The notes under the pieces: generated by a model
Database searches by the model: none
The model's input: only the letters and a program-made list of their open reading frames with translations
What the model was told of the DNA's origin: nothing
Shown: positions 8,093-16,100 of the stretch, piece by piece
Layout of the letters: the number at the start of each line of letters is the position of its first letter
How positions within the stretch are numbered: position 1 is the stretch's first letter
NCBI RefSeq assembly: GCF_000524195.1
Contig: NW_020170727.1
Span: 1 to 16,100, forward strand
Source: Echinococcus granulosus
Lineage: Eukaryota; Platyhelminthes; Cestoda; Cyclophyllidea; Taeniidae
DNA: 16,100 nucleotides
Reading direction: 5' to 3'
Made by a program: the position numbers and the translations under genes

Positions 8093-8139
8093 CACTCAGA
8101 ATGGATCATGAAGCTGAACCCAGGTGCCCATTCTGAGTG
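8093..8139. repeat. Stem-loop 2 of a tandem pair, 12-bp perfect stem
   Basis: The arms CACTCAGAATGG (8093-8104) and CCATTCTGAGTG (8128-8139) pair perfectly over 12 bp around a 23-base loop. Beyond one A/A mismatch an additional G-C pair is possible. The stem has mixed composition, so low complexity does not explain it. It could be a structured RNA, the termini of a tiny inverted-repeat element or a small-RNA hairpin. Confidence 0.8.
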
Positions 8140-9641
8140 ACTTAGAAGCCCTCCTTGAACGAGTTACGTGGGGGAGCTTATGCCAGGCCTTAATATTTGA
8201 AGAACCACCACTAAGCTAGAATATTAAAGTTGACATTAATAAGTCATCTATTTTAATGAACTGGAATCACCTCGCCTCCTTCCACTTATTTATAAACACT
8301 GCCATTCTTAATAATTATGGCCATAGAATGAGCCACAACTTTCATCTCGTCTTTCCCGGGTGTTTAGGCGGTAGGAAGTTGTAGGAGAGGGTTGATGAAA
8401 CATTATGTAAAAATTTCAAATTGAGCTGAAAATTCCAAGTGAGCAGAACCCGCGCCAGAGAGCTTAAAATGTGTCTGAGAATTAAGTGGTTTTGATCAAC
8501 TGTTTTTATTACCCCTATCCTGTTGCACCAACAAAATCACCCCTTTGTGGGGCCAAAATCAAAAGATGTGACATCACCGAAGGCAACATCAAGGACAAAT
8601 TACCAAATGGCCGTTTCAATAATAACTTGAAGGCTTATTCCAACTATGAATTCTTCTTTTATACTATGCTTTATCTACCCAAATAAAAAACTGACCCTAG
8701 CCAACGCCTTTTATGTCCCACTTTTATTGTCGAAGCGGTTTTTAGACGAGGAGGAAGCGGTGTTTCTCCCACTCTTCTATCCCAAATAATTTGCAAATAT
8801 TCTCAGTTCCAGGGCTTTTAACATCACGTCTCAGATGCTAAAGTTTGATTTTGCTTCCACTTGATGCACCAGTCAGAGAATCGTCCTAATTCCAGAAGAG
8901 GTCTTTGCAGTGCATGTCTGAGTTACATCGAGGAGATAGATCTCAGACGCACCCATTATTTTGGCCCTCAACAAATAGATAAATGATTTACGGTGATTGC
9001 ACACAAACGAATCAGAATGCTGTAGGAATAATGGGGTGTGTAACGGTTATTTGGATATTCATCTGTTTAGCAAGGACTTCATTCGACTATCACGAAATCA
9101 TTGCCATCACGAGTCATTAGGGAAAATTTAATTATTTGCTGGCAGGTTCGCCACCAGGGTCCACCGCATAGGGCGAGTTTTTTGTTATTTGGAAATGACA
9201 CTACCATGGAGACCGTCGAGTTGGCTATCCCCAGGACAAGAAAATCACCGTTTATCTACTTCACTGGCTTAGCCTGATTGAATCTGATCGCAGAATGTAG
9301 TTACCATAATCTGGTAGTGAACACATATGAGACGTACGTGACTTCAGAATTGGATGAGATGTGAGGGCCGTAGCATACATGTGACGCTGTGGCTGACTGT
9401 GGCAAGTACCACATTCAGACACATCAAAGTGCTTCTGCATTGCCTATTTTATAGAAATAGACTCTCTTAAAAAGGACTGGTGCACAAAAGCAACCTTTTG
9501 TTAGAGGAGCACTGACCACCTCTAGATTGCACAACCTGGATACATGCAACTCCATTGCCTACCTTGCAGACCTTCATGAGGGGCTGAGAAGCCATCATTT
9601 TGATATCCCAAATTAGCAGTTAACTTAATTTCACTCAAAGA
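8140..9641. other. No supported gene
   Basis: A plus-strand frame at 8486-8686 (GAKIKRCDITEGNIKDKLPN) ends in TAA overlapping AATAAA, but it has no ATG start near the front and no good acceptor. The rest holds no exon, RNA gene or repeat that I can support. Confidence 0.5.
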
Positions 9642-9665
9642 CCGTTGGAAAGACACTTCCAACGG
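9642..9665. repeat. Compact stem-loop
   Basis: CCGTTGGAA and TTCCAACGG form a perfect 9-bp stem around the 6-base loop AGACAC. There is no T-run after it and it does not match the histone mRNA 3' stem-loop consensus. Function unknown. Confidence 0.7.
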
Positions 9666-10695
9666 GGCAGTGACCAGATAGGAATAGTCTATCTTGTATT
9701 TGCGCAGAGATTCTTAGCCATCCGCAGCTTCAAAACTCGCCCGCCTGTCAATTTTCAGCTGTAATGCATGGGGTGGAATAGCGGCGCCATGGTGAGATAT
9801 CCTCGACCATTCCAGCCCCTTATGGAGAATCTCGTGGCTCCTGTTTGTGCCTTAAAGGAAGCTGACACCTAAATGGATGACCACTTACCAAGCCGAGCCA
9901 TAGCGTCAAGGGATGCCGGCTGTGAAGTGCGTTCCCGCTACCGAAGTTCCTAATTCTGCTCCAGAGCAGTTAACAAATCGAAGGGTATCTAAGGATGTCT
10001 TTCTTTACTTTGATATGTTTGAGTTAGCAAATCAAAATTTTACTTATAAGTATAGTCCTGCCTGTAGCTGCGGTTCTAAGATTTGGGAAATTTTGCTGCG
10101 GACAAACATCTTATAAGTTCGTGGTGCAATAAGTCATGAAGTACATCATTAGTGCCTGGTATGGAAAAATGTCCTCTTAGTTGTGAAGACTTGATAAGGT
10201 AGGGGTAATTTGATGTTACGATTTTATGCTGCTTTAACAAAGGAGGCGAAATGATTGCTGGTGAACATGATGAGGAAAGTTTGTGCAGTGACTTAGGTTT
10301 GACTTAGGTACAGATCACATTTTTAACGTTCTAATGGTTCTCTATCCTCCCACATTTCCAGCTTTCTAGGACTTCTAGGAACTGCTGTGCTGGGGAGTGA
10401 GTCCGGACAAAATTAAGAGTTAAACTGCAATAATCGAGAAAGAGGTCTTTAATGTGGACTAACACGTGAGTCTCCATGTCTGGGTAATACATCTGCTAAG
10501 CACACGTGTGGTTCAACTTTCCAGTCATTTTCATCACTTCGGATGGCCTCTTAAAGCTTGTCCGCGTGTTACAGTCATTAATCAGGAGGATATAAACGAC
10601 AGTGTAGACAATTAAACGTTCAAAGTGTTTTGAGAATCCACTCTTTTACCACTTCAGTAGCATTAGTAAGTCTCGTTTTTGCCCTTTGTTTGTAG
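9666..10695. other. No supported gene; short tandem repeat
   Basis: At 10289-10310 an 11-base unit (TGACTTAGGTT) occurs twice in tandem with one difference. An ATG-initiated frame at 9913-10116 (67 codons) has no motif or splice support. A donor-like TAAG|GTAGGG lies at about 10199 without a convincing exon in front of it. Confidence 0.5.
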
Positions 10696-10913
10696 CTGAA
10701 GTATGCCATGCCTATACTATACCAGTGCCTCATCGAGACCCATCCCTCGTCCAGCAATCAGGAGGTGCTCCTACACTCCAGTCAAAAGAAAAGACTACAA
10801 CAACACATAACTACCAGATGCGTTTGCTTGCGATTTATGATCCTTTCCACTTCAAGTCGACATTTTCCATCCCAAAACAAGTGAAACCAAACCCAGTAGC
10901 CTCTGTCTCCTAA
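10696..10913 (+). CDS. Candidate exon, unknown protein
   Basis: One of the best acceptors in the window (CGTTTTTGCCCTTTGTTTGTAG) opens a frame with two leading bases that is then open for 71 codons to TAA (10911-10913). It begins EVCHAYTIPVPHRDPSLVQQ and later reads LLAIYDPFHFKSTFSIPKQ. It is Pro, Ser and Thr-rich without a recognisable domain. CAA|GTGAAA near 10880 could act as a donor in phase 0, in which case the stop is not used. The terminal exon at 11530-11778 starts in phase 0 and is on the same strand, so the two could belong to one gene, possibly with small exons between them. Confidence 0.4.
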
Positions 10914-11529
10914 ACTCTTATTCCATCTCGCATGAGAATACGCGATTGCCCAACATCAAGCGAAGATGACTGGCAATGCTTGAATAGGCACGAAGGAGGG
11001 GAGTATGGAGAATGAGTCAGTATCTTTCCCCTCCTCCATACCTTTCTCCATTCCATTTCAATTGTTTGGATTTGGCTGTTTCCGAGATAATAGTTTTTCT
11101 TACACAATTTTGCGTAACATCGTGCAGAGAGACCTCAGTTGTAATTGGTTGGCCTTCAGTTAGTGAACAAAGCAGGAACTCTTTACCAGAATGAAGTGTA
11201 GAATGCCTAGTGGCTCACTTTAAGGCAACCAGTGTTGTGTTCGTTCGCCTAACAAAGGCCTTACCTCGTCACAGGACGGAGAAGAAATAATCAGCAAACT
11301 GTTCCTTTTACGAGGCGAAGGAAGTGAAGTAGAAAGGACATTTTCATTATTCAGTTAAGTAGTCTGCCAGAGCTCCTGATAATGTCAGTAGTGAGGAAAG
11401 ACATTCTAGTAGTTGTAGCGTCAGCTGATGTGAAGAAATAATTGCAACTGCATGGAAAATGGACAGGCAGAACAATAACTTGTGTGTTTAACACTCCCTT
11501 TCTTATATCCCCCCTGGAGGCCTCAAAAG

Positions 11530-11778
11530 TTTGGCGATTCTGGTCAAAACGTGACAAAGAGAGAGGGCTTGAAGGTGCTGTTACCGGATATAACACCAGG
11601 TTGGAGTGCTACAACACCGAAGCGACGGCAAGCATCTGTGGGTATTGATGAGTCTACAGGGTCAGACTTTGATTTTCTGCTTTTAAATGGAAATCAAAAT
11701 GCCAAAAGTGCACTGTTGAAGGCCAGGATGATCGGATTTCACATCCATCAAGCAAATGCAGCGATGGAAGCAAAATGA
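11530..11778 (+). CDS. Probable terminal exon of a plus-strand gene
   Basis: After a pyrimidine-rich tract (CTCCCTTTCTTATATCCCCC) an AG at 11528-11529 opens a phase-0 frame of 82 codons. It begins FGDSGQNVTKREGLKVLLPD, contains the basic site PKRRQASVGIDESTGSDFDF and ends HIHQANAAMEAK followed by TGA. An alternative acceptor (CTGGAG, exon from 11520) keeps the same frame with one leading base. RRQAS fits a basophilic kinase site followed by an acidic stretch. An AATAAA lies 72 bases after the stop, as expected for a short 3' UTR. I do not recognise the protein. The combination of acceptor, frame, stop and poly(A) signal makes this one of the better coding calls. Confidence 0.45.
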   Translation, partial: FGDSGQNVTKREGLKVLLPDITPGWSATTPKRRQASVGIDESTGSDFDFLLLNGNQNAKSALLKARMIGFHIHQANAAMEAK

Positions 11779-11849
11779 AATTAAGCACCCACATGCATCA
11801 CACCAATTCTTTTTACTTTTCTGTCACTCTCCAAGCTTGTAAGCAGTGC

Positions 11850-11855
11850 AATAAA
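11850..11855 (+). terminator. Polyadenylation signal AATAAA
   Basis: The hexamer lies in an AT-rich stretch downstream of the stop at 11776-11778, a normal position for the cleavage signal of the 11530-11778 terminal exon. Confidence 0.4.
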
Positions 11856-11879
11856 GTTTAAATTATTTTATCTACTTCT

Positions 11880-13440
11880 GAATGAATTACTAAGTGGAGA
11901 GCTGCAAAAAGAATACAAAAACGGATTTCTTCCTAACAAATGTTAGGGCTTCAGAAATATTAGTGGTGCAAATATAAAGTTAACCGACTTTTCGAACCGT
12001 GTGAAAAGCAAAAATCCCTAAAATTGGGATTTAGGCAACTGCATGGGATTTGACCTCTCCACTGCTTGCAATCACCTCAAACCCACCAAACCGTGGTGGA
12101 GGACCGAGAAGGCAGTTTGTCAAACATCCCAAAAGGCAAAAAACTGCTATCCTACATTTGTCCTCAGTTTCCCCTCTTTCAAAGCATAACTGATGAGAAT
12201 GGATGTTGTGGAAGAAAGCTGCAGACACTACTGCTGTCCACAAGTTGGGTGCCGTAAAAGACTTGTTTTGTTTCCACAAGCGGTGACGAAAAGGCTAAAT
12301 TGGGAGGAAAAATGACTGAACGGAGACACCAAATTTGTGGCGATAATAGCTGCGGTGGTGCTGTGCACACCATGGGGATCGACCTTTGGAAGTGATGGTA
12401 AACATTCCACGCTCGGTAAAAGGAGCTATTCTAACGCACGTCTATAGCGACGAATGCGGTGTCAAGAGAAAGACTGTAAAAGCTGATTAGGTCACTTAAG
12501 TGTGTGGGAGGAAAGAGGATGTGTCACGTTAGTTGACCCCGCCCCCTCTGTCGTGTGCCATGAATCTCATTGTTGCTACGGGGATGACTACCAGAAAACT
12601 TTTGTAAACTGGAATAATGCAAAGTTATTAAAGGCATCCTTGTGCGTGATGTGATACGTTTCACTTCGATTTCCTGCATAGCTAGGCCCGGAGTAGGTAC
12701 TACACATTCGCAAATGGGATGATTCTGAAATGACTTCTGCACATCTACCACTTAAGTTGATTCTAACGGCAAGGGAGTCTCTTTTGAGACTTGATGAGCC
12801 ATTTTTAGACCTACTCTGCCACAATGGAAAATTAAGGGGCAAAAGCTGACATTTACACGGGATCTGCGATTAACCATAACTCGCTGTCCTCAATCCCCTA
12901 GTCCAATCACCCTTCAGAAGTGGAATACTTTTGATGGCACAGTTGACAGCATGATGCTAAGGCCAACTGAATTGTGAATCCCATCACCTCTACCCTATTC
13001 ATTGCTCATCCACACCGTACGTAGCTTACTGTCAGGCAAAAGTTGGAATTACTCTCGCTTTTCCTTTGTATCAAAGAGGCGAATGTTATTTCATTCTCAC
13101 GAAAGATAATTAGGTGGAACTCAGATGCCATGAGCTAAGGAGCAGGAGTGCGTTATTTCGTGCATGCCGCTTATTATAGGAGTCATCTAGACTTGGGCAG
13201 TTGCTGACCTGGTTCTCGGAGTGTGTAGTCCCAGACGCCGACCCTATTTTTTCCTTCACCACAGCAAAAACAACAAAGACGACGATGATGATAGCTTCTA
13301 CCTCACATTGACACTACATCTGTCTCCTCCGTACCGGCAGACGGAGGTTTCAAAAGTGGTGTTGTGAGCAGGGTATGATGATGAGGGACATGCTTGTTTA
13401 TAATGCACTTCCTCCTCCCCCTCCTTCTCCTCGTTGGCAG
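11880..13440. other. Mostly no supported gene
   Basis: Overlapping frames on both strands at 12031-12410 read plausibly (plus strand HQTVVEDREGSLSNIPKGKK), but I found no usable splice sites. At 12003-12024 there is a 7-bp hairpin (AAATCCC/GGGATTT). At 13275-13292 there is a short GAC/GAT run, and at 13408-13432 a CCT-rich pyrimidine tract that forms the acceptor of the next candidate exon. Confidence 0.4.
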
Positions 13441-13575
13441 ACGACCTCTAGTCCACAACGGGATGCGTGTTTCCTGCTCGCGTCTTGCTTGAACTACGTG
13501 TTCAAACAAGTCCGTACTACACCTGTAGTTTACAAGTCAAGATTGTTTGCAACTGGCATTTATTGCTTATCTTGA
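13441..13575 (+). CDS. Candidate exon, unknown protein
   Basis: A long, almost pure pyrimidine tract (CTTCCTCCTCCCCCTCCTTC onward) ending in TTGGCAG makes a textbook 3' splice site at 13440. In phase 0 the exon reads TTSSPQRDACFLLASCLNYV, then FKQVRTTPVVYKSRLFATG, and stops at TGA (13573-13575). The upstream reading of the tract as a proline run is probably not translated. No donor inside is convincing, so it would be a terminal exon, yet no AATAAA follows closely. The pyrimidine tract could also be simple low-complexity DNA. Confidence 0.33.
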   Translation, partial: TTSSPQRDACFLLASCLNYVFKQVRTTPVVYKSRLFATGIYCLS

Positions 13576-13818
13576 TCTTTTTGCAAAAAGGCGATTTTCC
13601 CGCCTATTGGAATGTCTTATGGTGCAGGAGAATGACCACAAAGAAGCAGTTATTTTAAACCGACGATTGTTTGTGAGAAAAGGACTTAATAATGCCTGAT
13701 TAAACGGTTCTGGCCGTTTTAAATACCGTGTATCTCCCAGCTGTATCAAATAGGTCGGTCTCATTTATATTTGCATTAAGCTCAACAAGGTATTCGCAAT
13801 TAATAATTTTGTTTGCAG

Positions 13819-13961
13819 TGCATCAAATGGCAGGTAGGCATGGCGTCTCAAAGAAAAAGTACCTCACTCCTTTGAGTCGTAGAGTAGTGTGCGTGGTGTG
13901 TGGAGCGCTTTCAAGAATAATAAAAGATGTGACTGTTTGCCTGACAAATGTTGAAACATGA
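13819..13961 (+). CDS. Candidate 15-nt microexon or small ORF
   Basis: Two readings compete after the strong acceptor AATTTTGTTTGCAG. First, a 15-nt exon (13819-13833, CIKWQ) ends at a good donor GGCAG|GTAGGC. Second, a small open frame starts at ATG 13827 (MAGRHGVSKKKYLTPLSRRV, then a CVVCG pair of cysteines) and ends at TGA 13959-13961, with an AATAAA at about 13918. An acceptor just before an ATG would also fit a trans-spliced leader site, as in some flatworms, but no leader gene is seen. Confidence 0.18.
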
Positions 13962-14280
13962 ATTTCACTCCCCATTGCAAGTCTTTCCACCAGCTAGGGA
14001 TCTAAATGCAACGCATTTTGCAAAACATCCACAATGGTCTGGGAACATGTTGATAATTGTCGTGGCCTTTTTGTCTGTCATCTGTTAATTCATTACATTT
14101 AGGTGGTCTTCATTTGTCCACCTTCCTCTACCTTCACTGCTCACTCGTCTTATACTCAGGCCTCCAGTTATCTCAATCAGAAGCGGGACGCTGCTGTCCG
14201 ATAGACGGAGGTTGAGTCCTTTCGTCTTATACAAGAGGTGATCCAAGTTATTTGAACATTCTAGTAAGGTAGATGGTTGA

Positions 14281-14613
14281 AGTGTTAAAGATCACCACGT
14301 CTTCACTCGAGACGGTGGTGGTAACGCCAAATCTACCCACACGATTGCACCTCATCAACAGCGAGAATGTCAGTCAGGGGTAAACGCTCTTCGACTTGAA
14401 CCGAAAGTCAACTTCTCGCAATCAAATCATCACCAATGTCCGCTTTTATCGCAACGCACCATGACACAAATGCGTCCCGTCTGCTTCCGACATTTCAGGT
14501 GCCATCGCCAACTTCAAGCTCATTTTGAAGCAGAGCATACAGGCGCGTACCTTCAAATGCCTCGCATTTCAACCCTCATTTTATCTGGCCTTCTAAGTTG
14601 GCATGTTCTTTAA
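14281..14613 (+). CDS. Open frame with degenerate C2H2 zinc finger
   Basis: The frame is open for 110 codons to TAA (14611-14613). At 14473-14541 it encodes RPVCFRHFRCHRQLQAHFEA followed by EHTG. This has the C-x3-F-x5-L-x2-H-x4-H half of a C2H2 zinc finger with an HTG linker start. The first zinc ligand is Arg (CGT at 14473-14475) where Cys (TGT) would be expected, a single-base difference. The same frame, after two stops (14611 and 14629), enters the intact finger at 14654-14799. It may be a decaying finger exon, or the finger may be fortuitous, since the other two plus frames are also largely open here (for example AIANFKLILKQSIQARTFKC). Confidence 0.33.
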   Translation, partial: SVKDHHVFTRDGGGNAKSTHTIAPHQQRECQSGVNALRLEPKVNFSQSNHHQCPLLSQRTMTQMRPVCFRHFRCHRQLQAHFEAEHTGAYLQMPRISTLILSGLLSWHVL

Positions 14614-14653
14614 GTGAGCTTCTTTGAATAGCATGCCTGTTCTCCCTTGCCAG

Positions 14654-14799
14654 AATTGGGACGATTCGCATGCATTTCTTGCAGATGCAGCTACCGATTC
14701 TTTCCCTGCCTCCAGAACCACAGGAAACTCTGCCGTGGGGAAAAGTCAACTCAGCTTTTTGATTTTGAGCAAATGCTTTTGGATATGAGAACCCCATAA
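14654..14799 (+). CDS. Exon with C2HC/C2H2-type zinc finger
   Basis: A superb acceptor (CATGCCTGTTCTCCCTTGCCAG) opens a frame with two leading bases and 47 codons. Residues 4-30 read FACISCRCSYRFFPCLQNHR followed by KLCRGEK. This is an exact match to the finger pattern C-x2-C-x3-Y-x5-L-x2-H-x3-C, ending in a GEK linker-like sequence. C2H2-type fingers fold around Zn2+ and usually bind DNA, and the C2HC variant is also known for protein contacts. The tail is STQLFDFEQMLLDMRTP, then TAA at 14797-14799 inside TAATAAA, so this may be the last exon. The clear motif makes it the best functional call in the window. Both other plus frames are partly open, and a donor leading to 14933 was not found. 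Confidence 0.5.
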
Positions 14800-14803
14800 T
14801 AAA
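14798..14803 (+). terminator. Possible polyadenylation signal
   Basis: AATAAA overlaps the stop codon of the zinc-finger exon. If used, the 3' UTR would be only some 20-30 bases. It may be coincidental. Confidence 0.22.
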
Positions 14804-14932
14804 CTCTCTTTTAAACATAAATATCGAAAGATGAATACATTTGTTAGATGGGTGAATTAGTCAACTATTCGTTCTTTTCATTCCTGCAAAATCGAATCTT
14901 GCACCAATGCTGACACTTTGATTCCTTTTTAG

Positions 14933-15010
14933 GGCTGCTGACCTGCTTGAATGAAAAGTCCACACTGATGGACTACTTCTTCAGTCTGGCTGTGGAGTCA
15001 CAGCGAATGG
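14933..15010 (+). CDS. Candidate 78-nt internal exon
   Basis: An acceptor (CTTTGATTCCTTTTTAG) and a donor (ATGG|GTGGGT) bound 78 bases. With two leading bases the frame reads LLTCLNEKSTLMDYFFSLAV followed by ESQRM, with one base left over. That phase fits the next exon exactly. The peptide is amphipathic and protein-like but not one I recognise. It lies 133 bases after the zinc-finger exon. Whether both belong to one gene depends on an upstream donor that I could not identify. Confidence 0.43.
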
Positions 15011-15218
15011 GTGGGTTGACCTCGTCTTGCCATAAAATTTCATCTGATCGAGCAACACCTCACAATATTTCTTGGCAGAATTTCAGCCTGCCTCTTTCAT
15101 ACCCGAATTCTCTCCTGCCTCAGCAGTACTGAAATTTAGTGCTCACACTCTAAAACTACCCTTTTCAAAAAGATTTCCCTTTGTTGATACCCATGTTCTG
15201 TTTCTTCTTCCCATTCAG

Positions 15219-15296
15219 TGCAACTTGAATTGCCAGAATGCTTAAATTGTGGTTGGTCTGACTGTACAAGGACTTTTGCGGTAGCACACATAAAAG
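15219..15296 (+). CDS. Cys-rich candidate internal exon, possible zinc finger
   Basis: This exon has the best pair of splice sites in the window: acceptor CTGTTTCTTCTTCCCATTCAG and donor TAAAAG|GTAAGG. Only one frame is open (two leading bases), and it joins in phase to 14933-15010, giving QLELPECLNCGWSDCTRTFA followed by VAHIK. CGWSDCTRTF matches the C-x4-C-x3-F front half of GLI/TFIIIA-type fingers, while C-x2-C followed by a late His also resembles Sgf11/SCA7-type C2HC fingers. The second half must lie in the next exon. A strong acceptor at 15474 would continue in phase for 13 residues (NLSSAFLRLFSK, then TGA at 15513-15515) and supplies no zinc ligands, so the finger assignment is uncertain. 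Confidence 0.48.
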
Positions 15297-15515
15297 GTAA
15301 GGTAGCACCTTCACTGCAGTTGAGGCTTGCTTAGTGGGATTGTATTCAACAACCTCACCTCTATCGCGCCCTGCTATGCACTATTTCCCATTCATCTCGT
15401 CAAGGCGTGGAGGCAGCTGACGGTGAGGTAAAAGGGTGCAAGTCTAACAAAAGTGTTTTATTTCGCCGTCACAGTAAATTTGAGCAGTGCATTTCTTCGC
15501 CTTTTTTCTAAATGA

Positions 15516-16046
15516 GGGAGGAGCAACGTTTGTAATCTCCTTGGTGAGGGGATGAGATGTGTATTAGAGTTCGAATGAAACGTGTGAGTGGCTCAGGTGA
15601 AAAGCCAGCATCCTGAGACCTTCATCTAGGAGTTTATGATGGAAGAATACCCTATCTATAACTAGGAGTGACTTTCATTAATGCCAAGCTAAAACATTCC
15701 ATGGTAGCTAAAAAAGCGGTGCTTAAGGGAAGATAAGTACACCATATTCTGTTGGGGTAAAAACAGTGCGATCTTGGACATTGTAGTCAATTCTTGTCGG
15801 TAATATTAGTGGCGAGAGTGTTAATTCTTGCAAATAGGCAAGTTTTCCTTGCACCCACTGGGATCACATCATTCTGGATGATCGCACGTGGGTCGATGGG
15901 TGGACAGCAGCAGTACGGGCACCCATGTGCGTTGACTATGGTCATGTGGGAAGTTTCAGTGATTCAGGAGGGCAAATTCGACCATGACCTTCCACGAACC
16001 GACCAATGAGTAATCAGGTCTGTAGGTTTGGACACAATCAGTATTA
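15516..16046. other. No supported gene
   Basis: A plus-strand frame at 15794-16009 (ITSFWMIARGSMGGQQQYGH) is open but has no splice site or motif to support it. Nothing else stands out. Confidence 0.45.
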
Positions 16047-16079
16047 TCTTGGCTTTCCCTTGCCAAAACGGAGCCTCAC
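16047..16079 (+). repeat. Diverged dispersed repeat, copy 2
   Basis: The core CTTGCCAAAACGGAGCCTCA matches the sequence at 5069-5101 (27 of 33 positions over the full segment), in the same orientation. The copy is close to the window edge, so a larger element could continue beyond it. Confidence 0.5.
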
Positions 16080-16100
16080 AGGGGCCAAAATTACTTCTTT

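Noticed and set aside
8486..8686. Plus-strand frame ending in TAA within AATAAA
   Set aside because: There is no ATG near its beginning, a stop lies just upstream, and the only AG nearby has no pyrimidine tract.
9913..10116. ATG-initiated 67-codon frame on the plus strand
   Set aside because: The length is within chance expectation, and there is no motif, splice site or poly(A) signal to support it.
10696..11778. Joining the exons at 10696 and 11530 into one confirmed gene
   Set aside because: The phase would allow it through the weak donor CAA|GTGAAA, but this donor is poor and intermediate exons (for example after the acceptor at about 11127) are equally possible, so they are listed separately.
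13303..13509. Arginine-rich minus-strand frame and proline-rich plus-strand frame over a CCT tract
   Set aside because: The apparent composition is an effect of the pyrimidine tract, which is more simply the acceptor of the exon at 13441.
14380..14400. GGTTCAAGTC on the minus strand resembling a tRNA T-loop
   Set aside because: No matching D-arm, anticodon arm or acceptor stem could be folded upstream.
15794..16009. Plus-strand frame near the right edge
   Set aside because: No splice sites or motifs; it begins without ATG and could be chance.

Overview
The window looks like intron-rich or largely non-coding DNA from a eukaryote, most likely an animal. No uninterrupted reading frame exceeds about 130 codons in 16.1 kb, there are no bacterial-type operons or ribosome-binding sites, and short open stretches are often bounded by pyrimidine-rich 3' splice sites and GTRAGT-like 5' splice sites. 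Base composition is mildly AT-rich. A flatworm would fit (very short candidate exons, short 3' ends), but this is a guess from style, not from a recognised gene. No rRNA, tRNA, CRISPR array, complete transposon or complete gene was found.

Every coding call below is a candidate exon, supported by an open frame, splice-site quality, reading-phase agreement and, in a few cases, a protein motif. None was checked by a database search, and several will be false. Start codons were not assigned because most exons appear internal or terminal.

Left part (1-7.4 kb): most of the better reading frames lie on the minus strand (56-333, 2145-2357, 3875-4125, 5309-5459, 6221-6468, 6904-7076, 7177-7386). Three of these can be joined in phase. 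The plus strand carries a chain at 626-1803 whose translation weakly resembles the conserved C-terminal core of Rictor (mTORC2 subunit), a candidate gene end at 4782-5024, and a well-bounded exon at 5806-5890.

Middle (7.4-10.6 kb): almost no coding support, but three clear inverted repeats: two adjacent stem-loops at 8056-8139 and one at 9642-9665. A stronger AT-rich palindrome lies at 4204-4236.

Right part (10.7-16.1 kb): plus-strand candidates dominate. A probable 3' gene end sits at 11530-11855 (terminal exon, stop, AATAAA). The best protein motif in the window is a C2HC/C2H2-type zinc finger at 14654-14799, with a degenerate second finger upstream in the same frame (14281-14613). Two phase-matched 78-nt exons follow (14933-15010 and 15219-15296), the second Cys-rich. 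A diverged 33-nt sequence occurs at both 5069-5101 and 16047-16079.
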